Part shown: piece after piece, positions 33,808-43,381 of the stretch | Layout of the letters: the number at the start of each line of letters is the position of its first letter | Numbering within the stretch: the first letter of the stretch is position 1 | NCBI RefSeq assembly: GCF_026619415.1 | Contig: NZ_JAOVZR010000001.1 | Location: 1,364,001-1,428,000 of the forward strand | Direction of reading: 5' to 3' | Length of the DNA: 64,000 nt | Source: Hoeflea algicola | GTDB taxonomy: Bacteria; Pseudomonadota; Alphaproteobacteria; Rhizobiales; Rhizobiaceae | Position numbers and translations under genes: made by a program | The notes under the pieces: model-generated | Told to the model about the DNA's origin: nothing | Databases searched by the model: none | Seen by the model: only the letters and a program-made list of their open reading frames with translations

Positions 33808-35826
33808 TCAGACGAAACGGCGCGCAATCCGTTCCTCCCAATCCTTGTCAAACAGCACCTCGCCATTCTCCGATGCCACCAGTTTCCCGGTGATGTAAAA
33901 CCAGTCCTTGTCGCAGCGCATTTCCATGTCCGCGACCGTTTCGGTCCGCCAGGCGTCCCGCCCGCCGGTCTGCTCCCAGCGGATATGCGAGGTCGCGGAG
34001 AGCGGATTATCGGGATGGATCGACCAGCGTTCCCGCGTCGTGCTTCCGGAGATTAGACCATGCTCGAGATCCCGGTTCTCGCCGGAATCGTTGAAGATGG
34101 TGGTGGTGATCACGCCTGTTTCGGGATCGGTTTGAATGTCGCGGGTTGAGGTGGATGGCCTGAGATTTTCATGCCGCCAGGGCGCCGCTCCGACAGGCTT
34201 ATCAAAACCGCACTCATCCGCATCGGCAGTCACCGTTCGGCAAGGCAGCGCCAGCGTCCCCGCTTCAAGCGTCAGAGTCGCCCGCTCCGGCGCAGGCCAG
34301 ATGAACGGCCAGTAGGACGTCGAGATCGCGATCCGCAATCGGTGCCCGGCAGGAATCCGGTAGGCGATCTGATCGAGGGTGACCGTTGTTTCAAACACTT
34401 CCCCGGGCGACAGCAGTTCCGGCTTCTCGCTGGACTTGCTATGGGTCAGGTTGAGCACACCCATGGTGATCAGCGCCGAGGTTCCGTCGGGACGAAGGTC
34501 GCAAAGCCGCACCGCCAGTTGCGCCATCGGCTTGTCCGACCGGAAACGCAGCGCCAGTTTTGGCGAACCGACAATATCCAGCGGTTCCATCAGAACGGCG
34601 CCATCGAAACAGGCGGAGCGCAGATCATCCGGGGTTTGCTCGTCAGGCAGTTCCGGCCCATAGGCGAAGGGGAAATATTCGCCCGCCTGACTGCCGCAAT
34701 CACTGGAAGAACAGATCGGCACAGCTGTCGTCATCTCCGCGTCGCCAAGAAAACCGTCCCCCAGTTGCAACGTAATCTCGTCACTATTGGGTGACGGCCA
34801 TTGGCTCTCTGCTATCCAGCGGCCGGCACGCTCATCCACCCAGCGCTGCGGGGCGATGCTGTCCATCAGCCAGGCCCGGTAGGCCGGCAGAACCTGCGCT
34901 CCATTGTCGATCCCTTTGAGCCAATGGTCCCACCAGCATTTGGCTTCCTGCAAAAAGCCGATACGCGGTTCGGGGCCGGCATAATGCGGATATTTGTGAA
35001 TCCACGGCCCGACGATACCCTTGACCGGAGCATCGAGATTTTCGACCAGTTGCGAAATCGTGTTGCGATAACCATCGTGCCAGCCGCCGATCGACAGCAC
35101 CGCAGCCTCGATCGCGCCAAAGTCCTCGCAAACCGAGCCATGTTTCCAGTAATCGTCCCGCGTCTGCCGCGAAATCCACTCGCGCGCCAGAAACGGCATC
35201 TCTCTCAACCTGTTGAGCCACAATTCACGCCAGCCCGGCCCCAGCAGCAGCGGGTCAGGCGGCCGCGATGAATAGGACAGCATGTTAGCTGCCCAGCCGA
35301 AGTTTTCACCCAGCAGGCACCCGCCCTTGAAATGAATATCGTCGGCAAAGCGGTCAACGGTCGAACAGATCGTGATGATTGCCTTCAGCGCCGGCGGCCT
35401 CAATGCTGCGACCTGCAGCGAATTGAACCCGCCCCAGGAAATCCCCATCATCCCGGCTGTGCCCGAACACCAGGGCTGTGCGACGGCCCAAGCGATCACA
35501 TCGCAGGCGTCCTGCAATTCCTGCTCGGTATATTCGTCCGTCATCAAGCCTTCGGAATCGCCGTTTCCCCGCATATCGACCCGGATGCAGGCATAGCCCT
35601 GCCCTGCCATCCAGGGGTGGGTGAGACTGTCGCGCACGATTGTGCCATCGCGCTTGCGGTAAGGCAGATGTTCGAGAATGAGCGGCACCGGATCAGCCTC
35701 GGCGTCCTGCGGCATCCAGATCCGCGCCGACAAACGACAGCCGTCGGGCATGATGATCAACTGGTCGGCGATCTCGATGATATCGCGCGGAAAATAAGTC
35801 TCGGTTTCTGGCATGAATGATACCAA
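33808..35826 (-). CDS. CocE/NonD family acyl-peptidase/esterase
   Basis: A 672-residue hydrolase of the CocE/X-prolyl-dipeptidyl aminopeptidase class. The N-terminal alpha/beta-hydrolase domain has IRVDMRGNGDSEG and the nucleophile elbow GISWGGFNSLQVA. The C-terminal half (for example GSPKLALRFRSDKPMAQLAVRL and YRIPAGHRLRIAISTSYWPF) is the jelly-roll domain of this family. The start is a TTG at 35826, which is 5 nt after GGGAGAG; an ATG 4 codons downstream is the alternative. It may release amino acids or acyl groups from substrates brought in by the neighbouring peptide-type importer, but that link is only positional. Confidence 0.86.
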   Translation of the reverse strand: MVSFMPETETYFPRDIIEIADQLIIMPDGCRLSARIWMPQDAEADPVPLILEHLPYRKRDGTIVRDSLTHPWMAGQGYACIRVDMRGNGDSEGLMTDEYTEQELQDACDVIAWAVAQPWCSGTAGMMGISWGGFNSLQVAALRPPALKAIITICSTVDRFADDIHFKGGCLLGENFGWAANMLSYSSRPPDPLLLGPGWRELWLNRLREMPFLAREWISRQTRDDYWKHGSVCEDFGAIEAAVLSIGGWHDGYRNTISQLVENLDAPVKGIVGPWIHKYPHYAGPEPRIGFLQEAKCWWDHWLKGIDNGAQVLPAYRAWLMDSIAPQRWVDERAGRWIAESQWPSPNSDEITLQLGDGFLGDAEMTTAVPICSSSDCGSQAGEYFPFAYGPELPDEQTPDDLRSACFDGAVLMEPLDIVGSPKLALRFRSDKPMAQLAVRLCDLRPDGTSALITMGVLNLTHSKSSEKPELLSPGEVFETTVTLDQIAYRIPAGHRLRIAISTSYWPFIWPAPERATLTLEAGTLALPCRTVTADADECGFDKPVGAAPWRHENLRPSTSTRDIQTDPETGVITTTIFNDSGENRDLEHGLISGSTTRERWSIHPDNPLSATSHIRWEQTGGRDAWRTETVADMEMRCDKDWFYITGKLVASENGEVLFDKDWEERIARRFV

Positions 35827-35957
35827 GGCGTCTCTCCCGTTTGCAGCGCCGAAACCCGGGAATTACCGGCGGATTCGATGCATGAGGTCTGTGCGTGCCG
35901 GGGTCCCGGCCGCATATCAATTGAGAAATGGAATATCAGGGTTCGCACAAAAGGATG

Positions 35958-37169
35958 TCACACCGGTGCTGGCCCGGCAAGCAGCGCGGTGACAAGCCCG
36001 CGCGGCCCCTTGCAATCGTGTGCCAGCGCCGAGCCGTTGAGGGCACACGCGATGGTGACGCCGTATTGCTCAAGCACCTCAAACGCAGGTTCGTGCTCGG
36101 CGAACGCAAGGATATGTCCCGGCGCCAGCACGATTGGCGACAGCCCCGCCAGAGAACGCCCGACAGCACCGGGATAATGGCTCGCATCAATGACATTGAG
36201 ACCGCCGGAGAATGAGGCGCACAGTTCTCTCAGAAATGCGGTATCGCAGGCCGTGATCCTCAACACCTCGCCCCGCGGGGCGGAGTAAACCCTGAACACT
36301 TCCGCCTGCTCCAGCACAGCCCCGTCGACAATCACACAATCGGGTGCGAGTGCAACAAGGCAATCATCGAGACACCTGCCATCAGGCCCGGTGAGATCAA
36401 CCCAGAACGCATGTCCAACCGCATTTTGCTGAAACAGCGCAGCCGTCAGCGCTGAAAGTGCCGTCACGCTGGTAGCGCGTGTAATGGCACCGATAAAGAT
36501 ATCGCCACAGCCCAAAATTGCCAGATCACGCCCGTCAATCGCCGGAAAATCGCAATCTGCGCCATCGGAAGTCGGCCAGAACTCAAAATTCGCATCGTCA
36601 AACAACGGTGCAAAGTTCAAGACCGCCGACACTGTAATTGCCTCGGGCCGCCTTGCCGCAGGCAACGGCTGCGCAATGACCACGTTGCCGCCCAAAACTC
36701 TCAGATGACGGCGCAGATTGCCAAGGTCATAAAGCGGGCAAAACACCCAATCAACTTCCCCGCCGGCGCCCTTTTTGACTTTACTTAATTCCGAAGGCAG
36801 ATCCGATACTTGCATGCCGTTGACCAGGTAATCTGCCAGCACATCTACCGGTCGCTCACTCAGCCAAGTCGAAATCTCTGTCACTCGGCCCGCGTCATCC
36901 ACACATTCGCCCACCCGTCGCTCGAGCACCCAGTCACGCGCATCGGCAAAACCGAGCGCCGAGGCAAGCAGTTCATCAAAATAGCGAACCCGCACGCCTT
37001 CCTGTCCGAGTACTCGCACCAATTCCGCGTGCTGCAGCCGCGCTTGGCCGGACAAATCCGCAGACAAGTGTCTTGCCTCGGGGCGAGGACGCAGTGGTGC
37101 CTGGACAAGAACATCGCGCAGGACGCAGGCATCGCCGGCTACCGAAATTATCGTGCTGTTGTGAGACAC
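35958..37169 (-). CDS. Arginine deiminase-like protein, catalytic residues degenerate
   Basis: A 403-residue protein with the overall layout of arginine deiminases. Expected segments are recognisable: GRDLAILGCGDIFIGAITRATS where enzymes have the EGGD...GERTS block, GHAFWVDL where enzymes have HLD, and SPIVLAPGHILAFAEHEP near the C-terminus. The terminal GPR-CMS motif is GPRGLVTAL here, so the nucleophilic cysteine is missing, and the FTRD motif is also not preserved (CPLYDLGNLRR). It is therefore probably not an active deiminase; a binding, regulatory or different hydrolytic role is possible. The gene lies next to an Fnr-like regulator on the same strand, separated by 121 bp. Homology is by-eye and moderate. 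Confidence 0.6.
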   Translation of the reverse strand: MSHNSTIISVAGDACVLRDVLVQAPLRPRPEARHLSADLSGQARLQHAELVRVLGQEGVRVRYFDELLASALGFADARDWVLERRVGECVDDAGRVTEISTWLSERPVDVLADYLVNGMQVSDLPSELSKVKKGAGGEVDWVFCPLYDLGNLRRHLRVLGGNVVIAQPLPAARRPEAITVSAVLNFAPLFDDANFEFWPTSDGADCDFPAIDGRDLAILGCGDIFIGAITRATSVTALSALTAALFQQNAVGHAFWVDLTGPDGRCLDDCLVALAPDCVIVDGAVLEQAEVFRVYSAPRGEVLRITACDTAFLRELCASFSGGLNVIDASHYPGAVGRSLAGLSPIVLAPGHILAFAEHEPAFEVLEQYGVTIACALNGSALAHDCKGPRGLVTALLAGPAPV

Positions 37170-37290
37170 GTTTCAACCAACCCCATGATCAGGTGCACGA
37201 ACGCACTGCCAATCATGCTCGGCTCAAAAACCCGGCCCACATTGATATTCGTCAAGTATCGGTTCGGAGCCGCGCCAGTCTGGGGCGTGA

Positions 37291-38052
37291 TCAGGAAGAC
37301 ACGATTTTGTCGAGATCACCGCGCGATTCACCCGATTGCCGGATCAGTTCGTTGGCATCAAGCAACTCGAAATGCTTGGCATCGAGAATGCGGATCACCT
37401 TGGTGCGCGACAGGGTCTGGATATTGCGGCTCAGCGTCTCGGGCGTGGTACCGAGATAATCGGCGATGTCGCGTCTGCTGAGCGGCAAATGCACCACCGG
37501 ATGAACCGCATCAAAATTGTTGAGATGCTGGTTCCTGGAGCGTTTGGCAAACACGTAGATCAGGGTGGCGATGCGCTCCATGGTGGTATGACCATTGGTG
37601 ATCGCCGCCCACTCGCGCACCGCGTCGAGCTCATCCAGTTTGGCCTTGAGCATCTCATGCTCAACCGCCGGATGATCACCCAGAAACCGCTCAAAGGCGG
37701 GGCGGTTCATCGTGCACAGTGTCACATCGGTCGCCGCTTCATAGGAAAACCGCGATTCATCACTGAACAGACGTCCAAAGAAATCAGAAGGAAACAACAG
37801 CCCGACAATATGATCGTCGCCATTGATCGAGGCGCTCGACAGTTTAACCACGCCATCAACGACATTGCCGACGATGGTGCAGGGCTCGGCCTGCGCCTGA
37901 ATCACGCTGCCCCACGGAAATTCACGCACATGGGAAATCCGACCGAGTTGCGCCATCGCTTCGGGCGACGCCGCCTGGCACACAGCCTTGTTGTGCACAA
38001 CACAACTGCTGGACTTGCCACACAGACACGAGACTTCCGCCAGTTCGGTCAT
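37291..38052 (-). CDS. fnrL: Crp/Fnr family oxygen-responsive regulator (FnrL-like)
   Basis: A 253-residue regulator with an N-terminal cysteine cluster (C9, C11, C17, C25) and C113 in TLCTMNRPAF, the pattern that ligates the oxygen-labile 4Fe-4S cluster in Fnr proteins. A cyclic-nucleotide-binding-like barrel occupies the middle, and the C-terminal helix-turn-helix reads LSRRDIADYLGTTPETLSRNI with the E..SR recognition residues that contact TTGAT half sites. The ATG at 38052 follows GGGACAACGA. Which genes it controls is not evident in the window: I found no clear TTGAT-N4-ATCAA box. Its neighbour is the deiminase-like gene. Confidence 0.85.
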   Translation of the reverse strand: MTELAEVSCLCGKSSSCVVHNKAVCQAASPEAMAQLGRISHVREFPWGSVIQAQAEPCTIVGNVVDGVVKLSSASINGDDHIVGLLFPSDFFGRLFSDESRFSYEAATDVTLCTMNRPAFERFLGDHPAVEHEMLKAKLDELDAVREWAAITNGHTTMERIATLIYVFAKRSRNQHLNNFDAVHPVVHLPLSRRDIADYLGTTPETLSRNIQTLSRTKVIRILDAKHFELLDANELIRQSGESRGDLDKIVSS

Positions 38053-38274
38053 TCGTTGTCCCTTGTTGGCTCGCGCCTTCAGTGGTCGGCGGCCCGCAGC
38101 GATGTCACGATGCCACCGGGTTCGGTCGCGGTCTGTTCAACTTGGTCCTGCCAGATGCCCGGCATCATCGGCTGGAAGCATATCCGAGCCCTTGCGCTGT
38201 GGAAAGAACTTCGCCGGACACCGAATTCCACCCGGGTAATCCGCCAGCCTTCCAACCATACCAGATAGTGCCTG

Positions 38275-38985
38275 TCAGGCAGATTGCCTGAGCGCCTCGA
38301 TTGCACCGGCGAGGTCAATCAGGCTGTCGATGACCACGGTTGCGCCCAGTTGCTCGACGGCAACGTTGGTATAGCCGCCGCGCACTGCAATGCTCGTCAC
38401 CGAAGCTGCCCTGGCCGCATCGATATCGGCCGGGCTGTCGCCAACCATCACCACATCCCCGGCCACCACACCGAGGACGCCAAGCGCGTGCTCGATCATG
38501 TCGGGTGCAGGTTTGCGGGTCGGTCCGGTGTCGCCGCCAACAACCACCTCGATAAAGTCTTCGAAGCCGAAATGCGTCAGCACCTCGCGGGTAAAGGCCT
38601 CCGGCTTGTTGGTCACCACACCGAGCTTGACACCGGCGCCCGCGAGCGCGGCGAGAACATCAGCAGCACCGGCCATGATCGTCGTGTGCCGGGTCAGATG
38701 CTTGCCGTAAATCGCCATCATCCGATTGGTAGCTTCATCAAGCGCAGCGCCGGTGATCGGTCTGTTACTGGCCGCATAGGCGCGCTCAACCAGTGTCCTG
38801 ACCCCGTTGCCGATCATCGCCCGCACTGCCGCAACAGATTGCGGTGGCAAGCCGTCTGATGCCAACAGTTGATTGGTGGCCGCAGCGATGTCGGGGACGG
38901 AATCGATCAGGGTGCCATCAAGATCGAACAGAACAGCTTTCGGCCAGCTTCCGTCGCCGGTCTTGGACGCAACGGTCGCACTCAC
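38275..38985 (-). CDS. gph: Phosphoglycolate phosphatase
   Basis: A 236-residue HAD hydrolase close to Gph. It has LFDLDGTLIDSVPDI (motif I, with the cap-domain residues that follow in phosphoglycolate phosphatases), VVTNKPEAFTREVL (motif II), TRKPAPDMI (motif III) and VGDSPADIDAARAA (motif IV). The start is a GTG at 38985 behind GGAAGGA, overlapping the stop of the thioredoxin-fold gene (GTGA). The usual role is removal of 2-phosphoglycolate formed during DNA repair or, in autotrophs, oxygenation by RuBisCO; no autotrophic genes are visible. In the 222 bp between this gene and fnrL I see nothing convincing. Confidence 0.86.
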   Translation of the reverse strand: MSATVASKTGDGSWPKAVLFDLDGTLIDSVPDIAAATNQLLASDGLPPQSVAAVRAMIGNGVRTLVERAYAASNRPITGAALDEATNRMMAIYGKHLTRHTTIMAGAADVLAALAGAGVKLGVVTNKPEAFTREVLTHFGFEDFIEVVVGGDTGPTRKPAPDMIEHALGVLGVVAGDVVMVGDSPADIDAARAASVTSIAVRGGYTNVAVEQLGATVVIDSLIDLAGAIEALRQSA

Positions 38986-39539
38986 GAAGCGTCCTTCCAC
39001 TTGATAGAGCAACCCATCGAGGCGATCTGCTCTTCCGGCCCCTTGCCGGTCTCGACAATCTGCTTCATCGCCTCATAAAGGTCGCGGCGAAGCCCGGTCG
39101 CCCCCGCCTTCTTGCGCGAGGCATCCAGACGACCGCGATACTGCAGTTCCATGTCAGCGTTGAAGCCAAAGAAGTCCGGGGTGCAAACCGCGCCCCAGCC
39201 CCGGCCCACTGCCTGATCCTCGTCATAAAGATAGGGAAACGGAAACCCGTGCTTTTCGGCAAACAGCTTCATGTTGTCGAAGGAATCCTGCGGGTGACTG
39301 GTAACATCGTTGGACGATATCGCCACGAAGCCGACGCCGAGCTCAGCCAGATCCTTGGCAACTTGCACGATCCGGTCAATCACCGCGACCACATAGGGAC
39401 AGTGGTTGCAGATAAACACCACTACCAGCCCGTTCTCGCCAGCCTGGGCAAGGATATCGTGGTCCTTGCCATCTACGCCCGGCAGGGTCGCGTTGACGGG
39501 TTTCCATCCAAAATCACACAGCGGGGGAACAGCAGCCAT
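38982..39539 (-). CDS. Thioredoxin-fold (AhpC/TSA-like) family protein
   Basis: A 185-residue redoxin-type protein with the motif VVVFICNHCPYV at residues 37-48, where the first cysteine is the probable peroxidatic or redox-active residue, followed by VGFVAISSNDVTSHPQDS and a cis-proline-type turn at AVCTPDFFGF. The ATG at 39539 follows GGAGA. This NHCPYV group is widespread and largely uncharacterised; a role as a peroxidase or thiol reductase is inferred. It is translationally coupled to gph downstream. Confidence 0.85.
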   Translation of the reverse strand: MAAVPPLCDFGWKPVNATLPGVDGKDHDILAQAGENGLVVVFICNHCPYVVAVIDRIVQVAKDLAELGVGFVAISSNDVTSHPQDSFDNMKLFAEKHGFPFPYLYDEDQAVGRGWGAVCTPDFFGFNADMELQYRGRLDASRKKAGATGLRRDLYEAMKQIVETGKGPEEQIASMGCSIKWKDAS

Positions 39540-39652
39540 ATTGGGTCTCCGGAATTGGGTAGGCCGCGGGCCTGTTGCCGCCGCCACTTGATCAGCATCT
39601 ATCAGAGTTCTTGCCAGTCTTTTGCATGATCCTCAAGGCAGGCAACGCCGGT

Positions 39653-41305
39653 TCAGGCAATGCTGTCCGCCCTGCCCGCCTGACGGCCGGAAAAAATGCA
39701 GCCGCCGAGGAACGTTCTCTCAAGCGCGTTATAGCCGTGATAACCACCACCGCCAAAACCACTGACTTCGCCTGCCGCAAACAGGCCCGGCACCAACTCG
39801 CCCTGTGCGTTGAACACCTGACCGTTGAGATCGGTTTCCAAACCGCCCAGCGACTTGCGGGTAATGATGTTGAGCCGGATCGCAATCAGCGGTCCGTTTG
39901 CGCGCGCCAGGAACCGGTGCGGCTTGGCGGTTCGCATCAGCCGGTCACCGCGATAGTTGCGGGCGGCGTGCATCGCCATCAGTTGTGCATCCTTGGTAAA
40001 CGGATTGTCGATCTGGCTGTCGCGGGCAACAATCTGAGCCTTCAGCTTTTCGAAATCGATCAGGTTCCCGCCCTTCTGGTTCATGCCGGCAACCAGTTCC
40101 TCAAGCGTATCGGCGACAACAAAATCCTCGCCATGCTGCTTGAACGCCTCGACCGGCGTCGTCGCCTGCTTGTTGATGAGCCGATGCCGGATCACCTGCA
40201 GCCAGCTTTTGGCAGCAAAATCCGGGTTCTGTTCCGATCCCGACAGCGCCACCTCCTTCTTCAGCACCTTCTGGGTCATGACGAACCAGGAGTGGTCATG
40301 CCCGGTGGAGAGAATTTCGCGCAGCGTCGAGAGCGTATCGAACCCTGGCATGCATGGCGGCTTGAGCCGGTTGCCGGTAGCGTCAAACCACATCGACGAA
40401 GGCCCCGGCAGAATGCGGATACCGTGATTGGGCCAGATCGGGTTCCAGTTTTTCACACCTTCGGTGTAATGCCACATCCGGTCGGCATTGATCACCCGGC
40501 CACCGGCGGCCTCGGCGATGGCAATCATCCGACCGTCGACATGGGCCGGCACGCCTGAGATCATCTGCTGCGGCGGCTCCCCGAGCCGATCGCGCGGCCA
40601 GACCTTGCGCACAAGATCGGAATTGCCGCCAAGACCACCCGAAGTGACCAGCACGCTTGACGCCCGCAACTCGAAATCACCGATGATGTCGCGATTGGTT
40701 GATCGGCCGCGCGCGCTGGAATCATCTGCCAGCACTTCACCGCTGACACCGGTTACCGCGCCATTATCGGTGAGCAGGCTAGAGCAGCGGTGTCGAAATT
40801 TCAGTTCTATCAGACCCGCCGCCACATGCGCGCGCACCCTTCTTTCGAACGGCGCCACGGTCCCCGGCCCCACCCCCAAGGTCAGGTGAAACCGCGGCAC
40901 CGAATTGCCATGGCCATCGGCGAACGATCCGCCGCGCTCGGCCCATCCAACGATCGGGAACCAGCGCATACCCATGGCGCGGAGCCAGGGCCGCATTTCA
41001 CCGGCGGCAAAATCGATATAGGCCTCGGCCCATTTGCGCGGCCAGAAATCTTCCTTGCGGTCAAATTGCGCCGATCCCATCCAGTCATTGAGCGCCAGCT
41101 CGCGGCTGTCGCGGATGCCCATCCGGCGTTGCTCGGGCGTGTCGACAAGAAACAGCCCTCCGAGCGACCAGAACGCCTGCCCGCCCAAAGAGCCCGCCGG
41201 CTCCTGATCAATAATGATCACCTTCTTGCCGCTGTCGGCGAGTTCCGCCGCGGCCGTCAGCCCCGCAAGCCCGGCGCCCACAATAATCACATCACACATG
41301 TCCAT
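39653..41305 (-). CDS. FAD-binding dehydrogenase (fumarate reductase/KstD-like)
   Basis: A 550-residue flavoprotein. The N-terminus has DVIIVGAGLAGLTAAAELA followed by IIDQEPAGSLGGQAFWS; the C-terminus has GLFAAGEVSGFGGGGYHGYN and ALERTFLGG. This matches a bacterial family of FAD-binding dehydrogenases related to flavocytochrome c and ketosteroid dehydrogenases. The ATG at 41305 is preceded by GGGGAGGG. Homologues act on unsaturated or steroid-like substrates, but a specific substrate is not evident here. It is separated from the next gene on the same strand by 244 bp, so it may have its own promoter. Confidence 0.85.
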   Translation of the reverse strand: MDMCDVIIVGAGLAGLTAAAELADSGKKVIIIDQEPAGSLGGQAFWSLGGLFLVDTPEQRRMGIRDSRELALNDWMGSAQFDRKEDFWPRKWAEAYIDFAAGEMRPWLRAMGMRWFPIVGWAERGGSFADGHGNSVPRFHLTLGVGPGTVAPFERRVRAHVAAGLIELKFRHRCSSLLTDNGAVTGVSGEVLADDSSARGRSTNRDIIGDFELRASSVLVTSGGLGGNSDLVRKVWPRDRLGEPPQQMISGVPAHVDGRMIAIAEAAGGRVINADRMWHYTEGVKNWNPIWPNHGIRILPGPSSMWFDATGNRLKPPCMPGFDTLSTLREILSTGHDHSWFVMTQKVLKKEVALSGSEQNPDFAAKSWLQVIRHRLINKQATTPVEAFKQHGEDFVVADTLEELVAGMNQKGGNLIDFEKLKAQIVARDSQIDNPFTKDAQLMAMHAARNYRGDRLMRTAKPHRFLARANGPLIAIRLNIITRKSLGGLETDLNGQVFNAQGELVPGLFAAGEVSGFGGGGYHGYNALERTFLGGCIFSGRQAGRADSIA

Positions 41306-41549
41306 TGCGTTTCCCTCCCCGTTGCAAATCGGTCGCCGCCATCTCGACGCCCCGGCTTCACACCGCCGGTCGAACTGGTTCCAGACCCCAAGCGGGACCA
41401 CAATTTTGCAGCCGTGTCGATGAGCGGAACAAGCATGCGCGCACACAAACGTGGGGCTTGGCCGCTTGGGGAACCGCAAATTTCAAGTTCAAAATCCATA
41501 CCGAGGCCGTGTCAGTACACCGCCCCGCCGGATAATCCCGCCTGCGATG

Positions 41550-42824
41550 TCAGAGGCTTCTGATCAATTGATTGGCGGCAAAGACGGTTTGGTAGAAGCC
41601 GGTTTTCAGCCTTTGCATCGGTTCCGGCCTGACACCGGTGACCGCCATCGGTAAATTGGCTTCATCGCCACCTGCCAAAAGTTCCGCCATCGCCTTGCCG
41701 AAGATCGTTCCCGGCGCGATGCCGCGGCCATTGTAGCCAATCGGCGTATAGAGCCCCTCCGCCAGCCGGTGAATGCGCGGCATGTGCTCGGCGTTCATGG
41801 CAATCTGGCCATGCCAGGCTTGCTCAAATTCCACCGGCCCAAGTTTTGGAAACATCCGCTTGAGCAGCCGCGCCGCCCAGCGTTCCGACAGCCCCTTGTC
41901 ACCACCTATCACCGATCCCATTGAACCGACGATCAGCCGGTCCGCCATGTCGCGCCGGAGCGAGAACATGATCGTTCCGGTATCCCAAATTCCCTGCCGT
42001 TCCGGCAGGATATCGGCGACGCGCGCCCCCAGCGGAGCCGTCGCAATCTGGAAAAAACTGATCGGTACGAAGCTGCTCTTCAGCCCCGGCCAGAGATCGT
42101 CAGAATAGGCGTTGGTGGCCAAAATCACCGATTTGGCCGACACTGTCCCGCTATCGGTCGCAAGCAGCCAACCGCCACCCGGCTTCGGTGTCAGTTTCGT
42201 CACCGACACGCCTGTGTGAATGCGCGCGCCGGCAGCCTTCGCCGCCCGCGCCAATCCGCGCACATAGCCCATCGGGTTGATCGTGCCGGCCCGCTCATCC
42301 AGCAGCCCGCCATAAAACGCGTCCGAGCCGATCTTTGCAGCAGCCTCATTCCGGTCAAGCAGCCTGACCGGCGCACCAAGCCGATTCCATTCCTCAGCTC
42401 TTCGCTGCAAATCTTTGAAGCCACTTGGAGAATGGGCAGCATGAATGGTGCCGGTGCGGGTCAGTTCACAGCGAATCTGGTGCTTTTCGATCAACGACAT
42501 CACATAGCTGGGGCCGTCGCCAAGCAACTCCACCAACTGGCCGCCGCGTTGCTCGCCAAGACGCTTGCGCACATCCTGCGGTGCCAACCACAGCCCGGCA
42601 TTGAGCAGCCCGACATTGCGCCCAGAGCCGCCAAAGCCGATCTGTCGAGCTTCAAGCACGCAACAATCGAGCCCCTGACCGGCGGCATGCAGAGCAGTCG
42701 AAAGACCGGTATAGCCGCCACCAACAATGGCAATATCGGTCGTCACATCCGCCGTCATCGGAGAGGAAATATCGGCTTCCTCGGCGGTCTTATCCCACAA
42801 CGACACTGTCGACGAAACTGCCAT
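41550..42824 (-). CDS. FAD-dependent oxidoreductase (DAO/glycine oxidase-like)
   Basis: A 424-residue D-amino-acid-oxidase-type flavoprotein with DIAIVGGGYTGLSTALHAA, the SGRNVGLLNAGLWLAP segment, and near the C-terminus HMPRIHRLAEGLYTPIGYNGRGIAP, all typical of the family that oxidises amines and N-methylated amino acids. The ATG at 42824 is chosen because the sequence upstream (an open frame from a TTG at 42923) lacks similarity and the divergent rhodanese gene starts at 42965; GGGAG precedes the ATG by 9 nt. Substrate unknown. Confidence 0.84.
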   Translation of the reverse strand: MAVSSTVSLWDKTAEEADISSPMTADVTTDIAIVGGGYTGLSTALHAAGQGLDCCVLEARQIGFGGSGRNVGLLNAGLWLAPQDVRKRLGEQRGGQLVELLGDGPSYVMSLIEKHQIRCELTRTGTIHAAHSPSGFKDLQRRAEEWNRLGAPVRLLDRNEAAAKIGSDAFYGGLLDERAGTINPMGYVRGLARAAKAAGARIHTGVSVTKLTPKPGGGWLLATDSGTVSAKSVILATNAYSDDLWPGLKSSFVPISFFQIATAPLGARVADILPERQGIWDTGTIMFSLRRDMADRLIVGSMGSVIGGDKGLSERWAARLLKRMFPKLGPVEFEQAWHGQIAMNAEHMPRIHRLAEGLYTPIGYNGRGIAPGTIFGKAMAELLAGGDEANLPMAVTGVRPEPMQRLKTGFYQTVFAANQLIRSL

Positions 42825-42964
42825 GCCTGCGAACTCCCGATGCTGATCCGTCAAGGCCACCCCGTTCATCAAGAGATGCCAATCGACGCCGGAAGTGTTG
42901 AACCAAGGGACCGATTGCGTCAATCATGCAAATAGGTTCCACGGCCAATTCAACAGGAGGATTC

Positions 42965-43369
42965 ATGTCCCGCACCATCACGCCCGTCGCCGACCTTGTG
43001 GCTCGCGCGCGAGCGCGCATTGAGGAAGTCGAAACTGCCGATGCGATCGCCATGGTGGATGATCCGGATGTAGTGATCGTCGATTTGCGTGATGTGCGTG
43101 AGCGCCAGCGCTCGGGCTTCATCCCCGGCAGCTTTCACTGCCCACGCGGCATGGTCGAATTCTGGATCGACCCGCAAAGCCCCTATTACAAGGAGGTGTT
43201 CGGCCAGAACAAGAAATTCGTCTTCCACTGCGCTTCCGGCTGGCGCTCGGCGCTGACCACGGCAACGCTTAACGAGATGGGGTTTGAAGCGGCGCATATC
43301 CGCGAAGGATTTTCCACCTGGCAAGCCCAGGGCGGCCCGGTCGAGTTCCCACCCGACCGGCACGACTGA
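42965..43369 (+). CDS. Rhodanese-like domain protein
   Basis: A 134-residue single-domain rhodanese. The active-site loop is FHCASGWRSALTT with the cysteine that would carry a persulfide, preceded by VVIVDLRDVRERQRSGFIPGSFHCPRGM. The ATG at 42965 follows GGAGG at good spacing. It is divergent from the flavin oxidoreductase and convergent with the aldolase/dehydrogenase gene (12-nt gap). Sulfur transfer is the likely activity. It sits next to the methylthioribose-type cluster, so a sulfur-handling link is conceivable but not shown. Confidence 0.88.
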   Translation: MSRTITPVADLVARARARIEEVETADAIAMVDDPDVVIVDLRDVRERQRSGFIPGSFHCPRGMVEFWIDPQSPYYKEVFGQNKKFVFHCASGWRSALTTATLNEMGFEAAHIREGFSTWQAQGGPVEFPPDRHD

Positions 43370-43381
43370 ACCAGGCCGCGC

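Noticed and set aside
38079..38318. Possible 79-codon gene between gph and fnrL
   Set aside because: It overlaps the 3' end of gph, has no convincing ribosome site and no recognisable motif.
42825..42923. Longer start of the flavin oxidoreductase at a TTG (42923)
   Set aside because: The extra 33 residues lack similarity, and the region must contain the promoter of the divergent rhodanese gene.
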